DNA of 36,763 bases from an uncultured Clostridia bacterium (GTDB lineage: Bacteria > Bacillota > Clostridia > Christensenellales > UBA1242): the NCBI GenBank assembly GCA_944349515.1, contig CALVNE010000008.1, forward strand, positions 1 through 36,763, in the 5' to 3' direction. Position numbers and translations under genes: made by a program. This document shows, in pieces, positions 1 through 9,400 of the stretch. The number at the start of each line of letters is the position of its first letter. The first letter of the stretch is position 1. The notes under the pieces were generated by a model. That model saw nothing but the letters and a program-made list of their open reading frames with translations, did not search any database and was not told where the DNA came from.

Positions 1-1
1 T

Positions 2-75
2 TGGAGCGGATAATGGGAGTCGGACCCACCTCTCAGGCTTGGGAAGCCCGCATACTACCGATGTACTATATCCGC
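2..75 (-). tRNA. tRNA-Gly, anticodon CCC
   Basis: Read on the minus strand, 75 to 2 folds as a complete cloverleaf with an encoded CCA end. The acceptor stem is GCGGATA/TATCCGC (69-75 with 6-12), the D stem GTAC/GTAT, the anticodon stem CGGGC/GCCTG with loop TTCCCAA (39-45), and the T stem GTGGG/CCCAT. The anticodon CCC and discriminator U fit glycine. Two features are odd: the T loop reads TCCGACT, so the nearly universal U55 is C, and position 15 is U with a G at 48, where a purine-pyrimidine Levitt pair is expected. G18 and G19 are present. The gene is probably functional, but a specialised or decaying tRNA cannot be excluded. Confidence 0.9.
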
Positions 76-78
76 ATG

Positions 79-96
79 ACTGAGCAAATGCTCAGT
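79..96 (-). other. Perfect hairpin in the tRNA leader
   Basis: ACTGAGC and GCTCAGT form a perfect 7-bp stem with a 4-nt loop. It ends three bases before the mature 5' end of the tRNA-Gly. There is no T-run on the tRNA side, so it is more likely a leader or processing structure than a terminator. The rest of the spacer up to about 323 is AT-rich and shows nothing recognisable. Confidence 0.6.
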
Positions 97-323
97 GATT
101 TTTATTTAAAATTTATTAAATATATTTTTTATATTTTTCGTAAATTAAATTTGTTGCATTTAATTTTTTCATATTCTAAAAATATGATTTTTAATGTTAT
201 TTTTATAAATATTTAAAATATTTTTCTTATTGAATTTTAATCAAACAATTTTTAAGATTACATTTATTCTCTTATATTGATTAATCAAAATTCTATCTCT
301 TTTTCCACCTCTATTTCCACACC

Positions 324-716
324 TTACTCTTGAATATTTGGCGGAGTGACGATTGGTCCGACGGCGGAATTGATTGTGATTTCGGTGATGAGGTTGGAGA
401 TGTATCCAAGCGCGATTTTCACTGGTTGGCTGTTTTTGATATAGCCCTTAGGGTCGTCCAGCCTAGAAAATTCGATAGAATCAACCGGAATATCAACGCT
501 CATTGTCACCGAAAGTTTTAGTAGGCTCGACGGGCTGACCACCAGCGCGCGCGTGATTGTCACCCTAACAATTTCCTCGTTGAGTTTGCGAACATCGATA
601 AAATCCTCTGGCTTGATGTTGACCATGACGCCGTTTTGCGGGTTTTGCAATTTCTCGTAAACAATCTTTTCAAGCATAGGTTTAACCATGTGAGGTTTGA
701 TAACTTTTTCTTCCAT
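324..716 (-). CDS. Hypothetical protein, 130 aa
   Basis: This is a complete 130-residue ORF with a good ribosome binding site (AAGGAG, about 6 nt before ATG) and a strong promoter just upstream. It has no signal peptide, membrane segment or cysteine cluster. The alternation of hydrophobic and polar residues in the middle and C-terminal parts suggests a beta-rich fold, and the protein ends in a Pro-Pro-Asn-containing tail. Size and composition faintly recall SecB-like chaperones, but no signature supports that. It is monocistronic: its promoter sits between it and the glycosyltransferase gene that ends at 783. Function unknown. Confidence 0.75.
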   Translation of the reverse strand: MEEKVIKPHMVKPMLEKIVYEKLQNPQNGVMVNIKPEDFIDVRKLNEEIVRVTITRALVVSPSSLLKLSVTMSVDIPVDSIEFSRLDDPKGYIKNSQPVKIALGYISNLITEITINSAVGPIVTPPNIQE

Positions 717-746
717 TTTAACTCCTTGTAAACTTGTTCACGAGAT

Positions 747-775
747 ATTTTAGCACAATTGAAGAAAAATTACAA
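747..775 (-). promoter_or_regulatory. Promoter of the 130-aa gene
   Basis: On the minus strand, TTGTAA (770-775) and TAAAAT (747-752) are separated by 17 bp, and a TGC precedes the -10 (extended -10). It lies about 30 bp upstream of the ATG at 716. Confidence 0.7.
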
Positions 776-782
776 GGAAAAA

Positions 783-1859
783 TTAGGAATTTTTATTTCC
801 GTAGAAGATTTTTTCGTTATGAATAACTGACGGATGATTTGGTTTTAAGCGTTTTGAGCGATTATGAAACTTAAGCGCCTTTTTATAGTCACCACGATTG
901 TAATATATTACGCATAGATTTATGAATGGGATAAAGTTGTAGTAATCCGGCAAAACAAACCCGCCCTTTTTGACGTCAAGTTTGCATTTTAGCGCTAAAA
1001 GGTAATAGTACTCCGCCTTTTCTAGGTCGTTTTCTTCCAAAAAGATGTTGCCTAAATTGGATAAAATTTCGGCTCGCGGAAGGTCAAACACGAAACTTTT
1101 AAACAAACTTTCCTTGGCATTTTTGCGGTCGCCGAGTGCCATAAAGCACTGCGAGAGGTTCAAACATGCCTCAATCTTGTTCTCCACCCACGCGTCGTCT
1201 CTGTCCAAAAACTCCAAAAAGGTAGAAATTGCGTTTTCGTAGCGGGCGTTATAGTAAAGTTCGCGCGCATAGTAAAACATGGCACGCGAGGATAGTTTTT
1301 CGCCGTCGCTTAGCCTTTTTTCATATATCTTCAAATTGCGGTCTCCGCGCGGATTGTCACTTTTAAAGTGGTAAATATTTATCGGCAAATGAACGCCCTT
1401 TCCATGTGGCACGATAACCTCATGCACCGGCTCTAGCCACTTAAAAGTGCCGTCATTTTTAAGTATTCTCTCGCGCTCGAACACGAAAGTTGGCTTAAAA
1501 TTTTTGTCAAATCCGGTGACATAGTTAAAAAACGCCATATCAAAATCTGGAGCGCACTTTTTGAATTCTAAAATTTTTTCAATATCCTTTGGGAAGATAA
1601 AGTCGTCGGCGTCCAGCCACATATTATAGTCGCAAGTGGATTTTGAAAAGGCATAGTTGCGTGCCTTTGAAAAGTCGTCGCACCACTCAAAATCGAACAC
1701 CTTGTCGGTGTATTTCTTTGCAATCTTCTTCGTTTTATCAGTCGAGCCAGTGTCAACAATAACAATCTCATCGGCGAACTTTTTGACGCACTCGAGTATT
1801 CTCTCAAAAACTTTCTCTTCATTTTTTACAATAAAACAACAACTTAACGTAAAACTCAT
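783..1859 (-). CDS. Family 2 glycosyltransferase with C-terminal TPR repeats
   Basis: Predicted to transfer a sugar from a nucleotide-sugar donor in the cytoplasm; the acceptor is unknown. Residues 1-110 show the GT-A fold of family GT2: an N-terminal strand ending in VKNEE, then IVDTGSTDKT at about 34-43, and the metal-binding DADD at 83-86. From about residue 190 to the end are helical pairs with TPR spacing, including an NLGNIFLEENDLEKAEYYY-type unit. This GT2-plus-TPR layout is common in Firmicutes and includes SunS-like peptide S-glycosyltransferases, but there is no bacteriocin precursor beside it. The start lacks a clear Shine-Dalgarno sequence. The 783 end lies close to the next gene's promoter, and no transport or cell-wall genes adjoin it. 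Confidence 0.88.
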   Translation of the reverse strand: MSFTLSCCFIVKNEEKVFERILECVKKFADEIVIVDTGSTDKTKKIAKKYTDKVFDFEWCDDFSKARNYAFSKSTCDYNMWLDADDFIFPKDIEKILEFKKCAPDFDMAFFNYVTGFDKNFKPTFVFERERILKNDGTFKWLEPVHEVIVPHGKGVHLPINIYHFKSDNPRGDRNLKIYEKRLSDGEKLSSRAMFYYARELYYNARYENAISTFLEFLDRDDAWVENKIEACLNLSQCFMALGDRKNAKESLFKSFVFDLPRAEILSNLGNIFLEENDLEKAEYYYLLALKCKLDVKKGGFVLPDYYNFIPFINLCVIYYNRGDYKKALKFHNRSKRLKPNHPSVIHNEKIFYGNKNS

Positions 1860-2181
1860 ACTACAAAATATGCATCATTAAAAAATTGAGTTAAAAGTTT
1901 TGTGTACTTTGCAACTAGATAAATGCAAGATGCACAATATTCGCCTTTGATGTTATCGTCTTTCCTGCCACCTAAAGGTTTGACTTAAATTTTGTTGTTT
2001 TTTAGCGTATGCAGTCTTTTATTTTAAGCGTAAATTATTTTAAGTTTATATAAGATTTTTTGAGGGTATAAGAAATTTTTAAGTGTACATTATCTTATAT
2101 TTTTAATATAAATATTTTATTACGCGCGAACAAAACCGTGCAAAAATTGACTTTGTAAAACTATAATGCTATATTATCTAT
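1860..2181. other. Divergent AT-rich intergenic region
   Basis: A 322-bp spacer between the divergent glycosyltransferase and radical SAM genes. It contains the radical SAM promoter at its right end and near-repeats of TATAAGA around 2050-2075. I see no RNA gene or ORF with a ribosome binding site. Confidence 0.5.
2147..2175 (+). promoter_or_regulatory. Promoter of the radical SAM gene, placed for a leaderless mRNA
   Basis: TTGACT (2147-2152) and TATATT (2170-2175) are separated by 17 bp. Transcription would begin about 2181-2183, at or next to the A of the ATG at 2182. No Shine-Dalgarno sequence precedes that ATG. Confidence 0.65.
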
Positions 2182-3024
2182 ATGAAAATATGTGAAGTTT
2201 GTCCGCGCCACTGCCATGTGGATAGAAAGAAGAGTGAGGGTTTTTGCAACGAACTTGAAACGATAAGGATAAGCAAAGTTATCGACAATTTTATGTGGGA
2301 AGAGCCGTGCGTAACCGATGAGAAAGGTGTTTGCGCCATCTTTTTTTCGGGCTGTAATTTGAAATGCTCCTATTGTCAAAACTACCAAATCTCACGCGGA
2401 AAGGTGGGAAATCTTTATAGTGAAGAAGCGTTTATCGACCTTTTGAAAGAGAAAGAAAAGAATAATTCCTACTTTGACTTTATCACGCCAACACACTTTT
2501 CAAATTCTATATTAAGTGCGCTTGAAAAATATCAACCGAAAATTCCCATCATTTGGAATTCGTCAGGCTACGAAAGCGTGGAAATACTGAAAAAATTGGA
2601 TAGATTTATCTCAATCTACCTACTCGATTTCAAATATGCCGACAACGATTTAGGCAAAAGATTGAGCCATGTTTCAAACTACTTTGAAACGGCAAAGGGC
2701 GTGCTTGATTTTTGCGCAAAAAAGGAAGATATCTTTGAAAATGGATTAACGAAACAAGGACTTATCATAAGACATTTAGTTTTGCCGGGTGAGATAAATA
2801 ACTCGCTTTTTGCTCTTGAATATCTTGCCAAAAATTTTAGTGATAGGCTTGTCAGTTTGATGTCGCAATTCACGCCGACGCCAAATAGTCCTATCAAGCG
2901 AAAACTCACTCCTCTTGAGTATAAGATTGTGGCAAGTCGCTTTTTAAAACATTTCCAAAAGGGGTATATTCAAGATTTTGACAGCGCGAGTGAGGATTTT
3001 ATTCCAAACTTCACTGGAAAATAG
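2182..3024 (+). CDS. PflX-type radical SAM protein
   Basis: A 280-residue radical SAM enzyme of the PflX group (COG1313), related to pyruvate formate-lyase activases. The SAM-binding cluster motif CX3CX2C is at Cys58, Cys62 and Cys65. An N-terminal extra cysteine set (Cys4, Cys7, Cys11, Cys22, in a CPRHC context) is typical of this group and fixes the start at 2182, because any later start would lose it. Substrate unknown; it is not linked to the pfl genes at 19-22 kb. No Shine-Dalgarno sequence is visible, and the promoter suggests the transcript starts at the ATG. It is probably transcribed alone, since the next gene has its own promoter. Confidence 0.88.
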   Translation: MKICEVCPRHCHVDRKKSEGFCNELETIRISKVIDNFMWEEPCVTDEKGVCAIFFSGCNLKCSYCQNYQISRGKVGNLYSEEAFIDLLKEKEKNNSYFDFITPTHFSNSILSALEKYQPKIPIIWNSSGYESVEILKKLDRFISIYLLDFKYADNDLGKRLSHVSNYFETAKGVLDFCAKKEDIFENGLTKQGLIIRHLVLPGEINNSLFALEYLAKNFSDRLVSLMSQFTPTPNSPIKRKLTPLEYKIVASRFLKHFQKGYIQDFDSASEDFIPNFTGK

Positions 3025-3131
3025 TTAGCCTACATAAGTTAAAGTCTTCCTTCCAAAAAATTGAGCGCGCCTTTCAGCCCCAGCCGTAAGACGCCTCAGC
3101 CACGCTATTTCTTGTAAAAAGCGCAATTTTC

Positions 3132-3161
3132 TTGACAATTTTTGCCAAAATGTATTATTCT
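3132..3161 (+). promoter_or_regulatory. Promoter of the 98-aa membrane protein gene
   Basis: A perfect -35 TTGACA (3132-3137) is followed by TATTAT (3153-3158, 15-bp spacing) or TATTCT (3156-3161, 18-bp spacing). The ATG lies about 85 bp downstream at 3245. Confidence 0.55.
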
Positions 3162-3244
3162 ATTACTAGTAGATATAATAAAACATTGAAAGAAATTTAA
3201 CCTCGCATATGTGGCGAATTTAAGTGCAGAATTTAGGAGGAGAT

Positions 3245-3541
3245 ATGACAACCAAAAGATTTATCATTTTAAGCGCCGTTTTTTGCGTGCTTGCCATAGT
3301 CTTTTTTGTGCTGTTTGAATTGAATGTTATAGGAAACCTAACGCTTTATCTCGCTCTCGTTTACATATCATACTTCGCCGGGCTTGCGCTTTACTATAAT
3401 TCGGTCAACTTAAGGTACGCCTCTAAAATCACCTCGGCGAACATAACGCTGATAATTTCACTTATAATAATTGTCGCGTCGATTGCCCTTATGATATACG
3501 GCTTTGTCACCGGCGACATCGAACTTTGGTGGAATGTGTAG
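3245..3541 (+). CDS. Small three-helix membrane protein, 98 aa
   Basis: A short integral membrane protein with three hydrophobic stretches, at about residues 5-27, 32-52 and 66-88, and an N-terminal MTTKR that favours a cytoplasmic N-terminus. The ATG at 3245 is chosen because AGGAGG (3235-3240) stands directly before it; an in-frame GTG at 3224 would place that site inside the gene. It has its own promoter and a shared downstream terminator, and is convergent with the large AT-hook protein gene. No family recognised. Confidence 0.8.
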   Translation: MTTKRFIILSAVFCVLAIVFFVLFELNVIGNLTLYLALVYISYFAGLALYYNSVNLRYASKITSANITLIISLIIIVASIALMIYGFVTGDIELWWNV

Positions 3542-3729
3542 AAAACGACGTAACCATATGAATTTAGCCTAAAAAGTTTGCAGTAAATAAACAATAACCT
3601 TCTATCAATTTTGTTTTCTATTGACATATGCCAATGGCTAATAATCTTTAACTAAGTTTTCGCTCTCCCTTTATATAACCTTCTACATTTAAACATTAGA
3701 TGTTCACAAAACTAGTTTTTATTTAACAA

Positions 3730-3757
3730 AAAACTCTATCGAAGTTGATAGAGTTTT
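3730..3757. terminator. Bidirectional intrinsic terminator
   Basis: A perfect 11-bp inverted repeat (3730-3740 with 3747-3757, 6-nt loop) is followed by T-rich DNA on the plus strand and by six Ts on the minus strand. It lies between the convergent 3245-3541 and 3784-6264 genes and can serve both. Confidence 0.85.
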
Positions 3758-3783
3758 GTTTTTATTTTAACTTATTTGTAGCA

Positions 3784-6264
3784 TTACGAATTTAGTTTTT
3801 TAACCTCTTCAATTAAGGCTTCAAGTTTGGCATTGATTTCAGAGATTTTCCCTTCCGACTCTTTGCCCTTTGCGTGCTCCGCCTCATCTTGCAAGCGCTC
3901 AATTTCCTTGGTGATTTCTTCGCGTCGCTCGTTATTCTCTGCGAGATTTGCCTCTTCTAAATTTTTAATTACCGTTTCGAATTCTCTATTTAAATTGTCG
4001 CGCATCTCGCTTAACTTGTTGCGCTCCTCAGAGATTTTTTTGTTAATTTCTTCCAGCGACTCAATGTTTTTTCTTGGTCTGCCACGCTTGCCCTTTGGTT
4101 TTTCTTCGGTAGTTTCGGAAACTATCTTCCTTGGGCGCCCGCGCTTTTTCGTCGGTTCTTGGTTTTTGTCGGCTGTGGAAGATTCTACCTTTTTAGGTCT
4201 GCCCGGTTTCTTTTTCTCGGTCTTTTCTTCCGTCGTTTTTTTAGGGCGACCCGGTTTTTTCTTTTCAACAGAAGTCACTTGCTCTACAGGATTTTTCCTT
4301 GGTCTGCCCGGCTTGCCCTTTGGCTTTGTCTCCGTTTCCTTAACTATCTTCCTTGGACGTCCGCGCTTTACTTTTGGTTTCTCTTCCACCGCTACCGGTG
4401 TTAATGGCGACTCTAGTTCGCCCGCACTAACATTTTCCTCATCGTCAAGTTTAACAATTTCAAACTTAGCCTCTTTAACATTCTCGTCTGGGAAAACGGT
4501 GTTATTGTCAGAAGTTGGCGCCGTTAAAGGTGCCTCTTGTTTTTCTTCTTGTTTCACTTCTTCGGCAGGGTTTTGATAATTTAACTTTTTTCCGCTATTT
4601 TTAACCTCGGCGTCTCCGTCGATATTTTCAATGACATTTTCTGCCACATTGAACACATCGTCTCTCTCAGAAACATCGTTCACATAGTCAAAGGCGTCGA
4701 GGCTGTCGAGGTCGACAACTTTCTTTTCTTCCTCTTCTTTTTCCTCTTTCCTTATGAAATTGCCACTTGCATCATAAATATTGCCGTCGGTGTCATGGAA
4801 GTAGCCATCCTTATCGTAATAGGTGCCATTGTCGTAAACAAAGTTACCGTTTTCGTCATACTTTCCATTTGGCGCTGTCTTCTCTTCAGTGGTGGCGTCA
4901 TAAGTTCCTTGCGGTGTGTTCTTAAGTTTTATTTCAAGTTCGGCAATCTGCTGTTGCTGTTGTTCGCTTGTCGATTTTAGGTTGTTGAGTTTTTCAGAGA
5001 AAACTGTTGTCACCACTTTTTCGGCGCTTGAGCAGAAGTTGTTGAAGAAGGTTTGATACTCGCCAAGCATAATTTGTTCGACATTTTTCTTGCTATCTTC
5101 AAGGTCAAGTTCTAAGCGCTTAATTTCCTCTTCGCACTCATTCTTCTCTAAGAGATATCTTGCGCGCTGTTGCTCAAATTCTTGTTCAAGTTGTTCTTGT
5201 TTTGCAATTTCTTGCGTTTGTTGTTTTCTTAAATAGTTGCTTTCAATACGATTGGTGGTTTCCTCTTGTTGTTGCAAAAGCCTGTCGACATTTTCTTTTG
5301 ACGCTTGAAGTTTGTTTTGATAATCTTTTTGAATATTATCAAAGTTCTTTTTGCGCGTGTCTAATTCGCTTTCAAGTTGCGCAATTTTAACCAGCATTTT
5401 TTCTTTCTTTTTAAGGTAAATTTCGCTTTCCTTCATCGCCCTGTCAAGCACCACCGAGCCATTGACGCCAACCGAAGAAAAGTCGTATTTTTCATACTCA
5501 ACATTGTTTTCTTTTGCCTTGTTAAACTCCTCTTTTTCGCGCCTTGCCTTGTAGTCCAAAAACTCGCGAAGCACCGGCTGACCTTTCTCAATTTCTTGCG
5601 GAGTGAAGAGGATTTGATAGTCGATATATGACGGAAGGTCAACGCACGCATTATCCATAAATCTGCCAAACAGCGAAACGCTTTGGTAAAGCGAATTTAA
5701 TAGGGCATTTTTTCTTGCGCGAAGATAGATTGTGAAGATGAGGTTTAAAAGATATATAAGCGCCACAACAAAAATGGTTCCGGCAATGGTGTCGGCGGTT
5801 ATTGCACTTCCCGACGCCTCCAGCACAATGAAAAAGATTGCCATAATAATTGCCCAAACTGTGCTTATGAGGTTTAAATTTTTGATGTTAGAGTTATAGG
5901 AAGAAGTTTTAAGCGGTTTTTCCACCAAATTGTCGGTCGACATATACGACGACGGCGTACCCTCACGGAAGAGTATGTATTGTTGCCAATAATAACACAG
6001 CCTCTTTGGACCTTTTGCTTTTAACATATCGTTAAATTCCCGAATGTTCTCTTCGGTTATCATTTTTCTTTCAAACAGCCAAAAGTTGATTTTATCCAAA
6101 CTTCGGTTTAAGCAAGCCTCGTAGGAATACGCCGACTTAATGAGAAAGAAAATAACAATTAGCGCTTCCACGGCAAGTGCGATAACGAAAAGCACGTCCT
6201 CGGTGATTCGAGGCGCAATGGAGCCCAAAAAGTCGACAACGCCGTTTACAACATCTAACATCAT
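3784..6264 (-). CDS. Membrane-anchored coiled-coil protein with six AT-hook-like motifs
   Basis: An 826-residue protein of unrecognised family. It has one hydrophobic helix near residues 17-40 and two more between about 128 and 183. A long charged coiled coil, rich in Gln and Glu, spans about 255-450. Then come a short run of aromatic units of the form YDxxGxF (about 466-511) and an acidic linker. Six basic GRPRK or GRPKK motifs lie between about 630 and 730, and a C-terminal coiled coil completes the protein. GRP cores flanked by Lys/Arg are the signature of AT hooks, which bind the minor groove of AT-rich DNA. I infer a membrane-to-nucleoid tether, but the hooks could instead bind RNA or be a low-complexity linker. 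ATG 6264 is chosen for the upstream AAAGGGGG; an in-frame start at 6303 lacks a site. Confidence 0.8.
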   Translation of the reverse strand: MMLDVVNGVVDFLGSIAPRITEDVLFVIALAVEALIVIFFLIKSAYSYEACLNRSLDKINFWLFERKMITEENIREFNDMLKAKGPKRLCYYWQQYILFREGTPSSYMSTDNLVEKPLKTSSYNSNIKNLNLISTVWAIIMAIFFIVLEASGSAITADTIAGTIFVVALIYLLNLIFTIYLRARKNALLNSLYQSVSLFGRFMDNACVDLPSYIDYQILFTPQEIEKGQPVLREFLDYKARREKEEFNKAKENNVEYEKYDFSSVGVNGSVVLDRAMKESEIYLKKKEKMLVKIAQLESELDTRKKNFDNIQKDYQNKLQASKENVDRLLQQQEETTNRIESNYLRKQQTQEIAKQEQLEQEFEQQRARYLLEKNECEEEIKRLELDLEDSKKNVEQIMLGEYQTFFNNFCSSAEKVVTTVFSEKLNNLKSTSEQQQQQIAELEIKLKNTPQGTYDATTEEKTAPNGKYDENGNFVYDNGTYYDKDGYFHDTDGNIYDASGNFIRKEEKEEEEKKVVDLDSLDAFDYVNDVSERDDVFNVAENVIENIDGDAEVKNSGKKLNYQNPAEEVKQEEKQEAPLTAPTSDNNTVFPDENVKEAKFEIVKLDDEENVSAGELESPLTPVAVEEKPKVKRGRPRKIVKETETKPKGKPGRPRKNPVEQVTSVEKKKPGRPKKTTEEKTEKKKPGRPKKVESSTADKNQEPTKKRGRPRKIVSETTEEKPKGKRGRPRKNIESLEEINKKISEERNKLSEMRDNLNREFETVIKNLEEANLAENNERREEITKEIERLQDEAEHAKGKESEGKISEINAKLEALIEEVKKLNS

Positions 6265-6291
6265 GGCAAAATACCCCCTTTGATATTCCTT

Positions 6292-6300
6292 AGTATAACA
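6292..6300 (-). promoter_or_regulatory. Extended -10 promoter element of the AT-hook protein gene
   Basis: The minus strand reads TGTTATACT, an extended -10, about 30 bp upstream of the ATG at 6264. No good -35 is visible. The spacer from 6301 to 6451 is almost pure A/T with long T-runs and no hairpin. Confidence 0.5.
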
Positions 6301-6451
6301 CAAGAAAAAAATAAATACTAATAATTTTCAATAATTTTTTAAATATTTTTTAATTATTTTTTTAGCATTTATTTTTTTTATTAATTTTTCATTTATTTTT
6401 TAGTAAAAATCGTTCGAAAAAATTGATTATTTTTAATTATCAAATATTTTT

Positions 6452-9400
6452 TTATTCGGAAATTTCGATTAAATCGCCACTTTTAAGATTTAATAAAAAC
6501 ACTTCTTCCACCTTGACACCCAAACCACTAACGAGCGCCTTTTTATATAGGTTTAGTTGTGTTTTATATCGCGATAAAAGGCGTTGTTTATCTTTGGTGT
6601 TAGAGTATTTATAGTCAATTAGTGTCGCTTTATCTTTTTTTAATATAAATAGGTCAATGACGCCTTGCACCAAAATTTCGTCGGAGACTCGTGCGTCTTT
6701 CATTAAATTTTCTAACGTGTCGCGCATAACAAATTCTTGTTCCTTGAAAACCTGCCCGCCCGCGGTGAAACGTTTTAATATTTCGATGTTTTTTAAAAGA
6801 ATTTCAAAATCAACCTTATCCTTTAACTCTTGCAGAACTTTGTTGCTCTCAAAATATCTTTCAATATCCTTGACGCTGGAAATCTTTTCAAAGTCGATTG
6901 TTTTAAGCGCTAAGTGATAGGCGTTGCCAATTTCCACCGCATCCAAACTGACATTTACAGTGTTTGACGGTAGAAAAACTTCCTTTTCTTCATACATTTT
7001 CGTCAGCCCAGTCACCGAGTTTTTGTAGGAGATATTTTCTTCGTTTTTAAAGCGATATTCGAAATTTAAAAAGTTTTCCAATTCTCTAGTTATCCTCTTA
7101 TCGCCCACACCGAAATGCCTTTCTTTTTCCACCTCGAACTCCTCAACTTCGGTTATAAGGTGGAAACTGACAGCGTCCTTTTCTAAGACCTCATCATTTA
7201 AAAATTTATCAATTTCTGCCGGCGAAAGCGTGTTGAAAATATAGTCGAAATAGGTGTCGAAAGTTATCGAATATAGGTTCTTGTACTCCCCGATAATATA
7301 TAGTCGGTTCTTGACGCGTGTTAGTGCCACGTAGAAATTCATCATCTCTTCTTGAAAGCGCTTTTGCTTAGAAATTTCGCGTATCGCCAAAAGTTTAACC
7401 GTCTTTTCTTCCTCACCACCTTCGTAGCGCTTAACTGCAATGCCCAAATTTTCATCCATGCCAATCTCGCTTGGTTTTTCTTGTTTTTTTAAACTATTGC
7501 CCGCGCCTATTATCATCACCACAGGATATTCTAGTCCTTTCGTCTTATGAATGGTGGTGAGAAGTATGGCATTTTCGCCACTTTGTGCCTCGCCGTCGCT
7601 CACATCGACGTTTTCAAAGTAGGCAATAAGTGAAGGAAGGTCAAAGTCAAAGGCGGAAGTTTCAATTTCATCTAAAAATTTCATAACTGAACCTAGTTGC
7701 TCACCGTTTGCGCTTATATACGAAAGGTAGTTTGTTTTGTCGAACAAAATTTCAAAAGCCCGGCGAAATCCAAGCACCTCGCCGTCCGCCTTAAATTCCT
7801 CTAAAAATGTGACAATTTGCGGATAGTTTGCTTTGACCGCCTCAAAAAGGTCTTTGCCTCTAAGCGAAAGTATGTCGTCTTGACTAAGCCTGCCAAAGTT
7901 AGACATTAATATTGACAAAAGCGCCACCTCGTCGTTTTCGCACAACGTAATTTTAAGGATATTCAGAAGAATTTTAATCTCCGGCTTGTCGAGCAGTTTG
8001 CTTTTTTTATCCACCACCACAGGAAAGTTATTCTCGCGAAGATAGTCGTAAAGTTTATTATAGAAATTCGAGCGCGAGCGGGAAATTATGGCAATATCCT
8101 TAAATTCGCATTGTCTAAACGCCTCTATGTCGGGGTCATATATCTTCGATTTCAGTGCCTCTTCCAGTCGCACTTTGACCACTTGAAGTTGGCGTTTGAA
8201 ATCTTTGCTTGTGAGAGCGTCCTCTTTGACGCTGTAAACATCTTTGACTTCTTCCGCGTCCGCTTTTTCTGGCGCCACCACGTCGACGCACACCACGCCG
8301 TCGCCCTTAAAATCCACGCGCCCTTGAAGCATGGAGGTCTTTTGATAGTCGATATTAGAATTTTCCTCTGTCATAACGCCCTTAAACACATCGTTGACAA
8401 AGGCTAAAATTTTGGCACTTGTGCGGAAGTTGCTCTTCAAAAATAAGGCTTCATCATTGCCGCTTTTGGAAAACTCCTCAACATCTTTCAAAAAGATTTT
8501 GGAACTTGCCAGCCGAAAGCCATATATGCCTTGCTTAGCATCACCAACGGCGACAAAATGCTTTTTTGCCACCGTTTTTACAATGCGTTCTTGCAGGCTG
8601 TTTGTGTCTTGATACTCGTCGATGAAAACATATTCAAAATCCTCACTAAAAAGGTCATTTTCAATGAGTTTCAGCATATTTTGCTCTAAATCGGAAAAGT
8701 CTAAGATGTTGCGCGCCTTTTTTATCTTTTCGTACTCCTCTTCAAAGGCGAGATAGACCTTAATTAGCGCCTTTTCTAAATACCCTTTCTTCTCTTCCTC
8801 TATCTTTTCCTCGGATAGCGAAAGCGCCTTGATATTGTCTATATAGTCTTTAAGTTCCTTTTTGATTTCGTTTAAGAAAAGCACATTTTCTTCGCCAATT
8901 TCTTTTTTTAAAGGTAAGCGTGGGAAGGTGTAATCTTCCAAAAATTTTGCCTTTTCCAAAAGTGTGCCACTTTTTAAAAAACTAAGTTTAAAATCAAAAT
9001 CTAGGTGCACACTCTCTATCTTTTCCTCCGCTCGCGCCACCAACTTTTCTAAGTTATCACTTACAATCTTCTCTGCCCTATCAAAGATGGACGCTTGCTC
9101 ATTTAAAATGCTATCAATAAACTTCTCTTTGTCCGCCACCGCCTCGGTCATGGCGTCAATTTCCATAAGCGCTTTAAACAGCGCCTCTTCACTGCTTTTA
9201 AAGGCGTAGTAGACCTCAAAAAAGTCCTCGTCAGCGCTCAAGTTTTTTAAGCATTTACTCATCGCCTCTTTTTTGAGTTTGTTCGACAAGTTTTCGTCGG
9301 CGAGAGTGAAATTTTCTTTCAACTTTAAAATATTCGCATACTTTTTTAGGCAATGCTCGCAATAGGAGTGAATGGTGGATATGTTGGAAACAGACAAATC

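Noticed and set aside
324..716. SecB-like chaperone
   Set aside because: Only size and a general beta-rich pattern agree; no diagnostic residues could be pointed to.
783..1859. S-glycosyltransferase of a bacteriocin cluster
   Set aside because: No precursor peptide, transporter or oxidoreductase lies beside it; the GT2-TPR layout alone is too common.
3827..4576. Long plus-strand ORF of 249 aa
   Set aside because: It lies antisense to the repetitive AT-hook and linker region, is composed of Ser, Phe and Leu runs mirroring Lys/Glu codons, and has no ribosome binding site.
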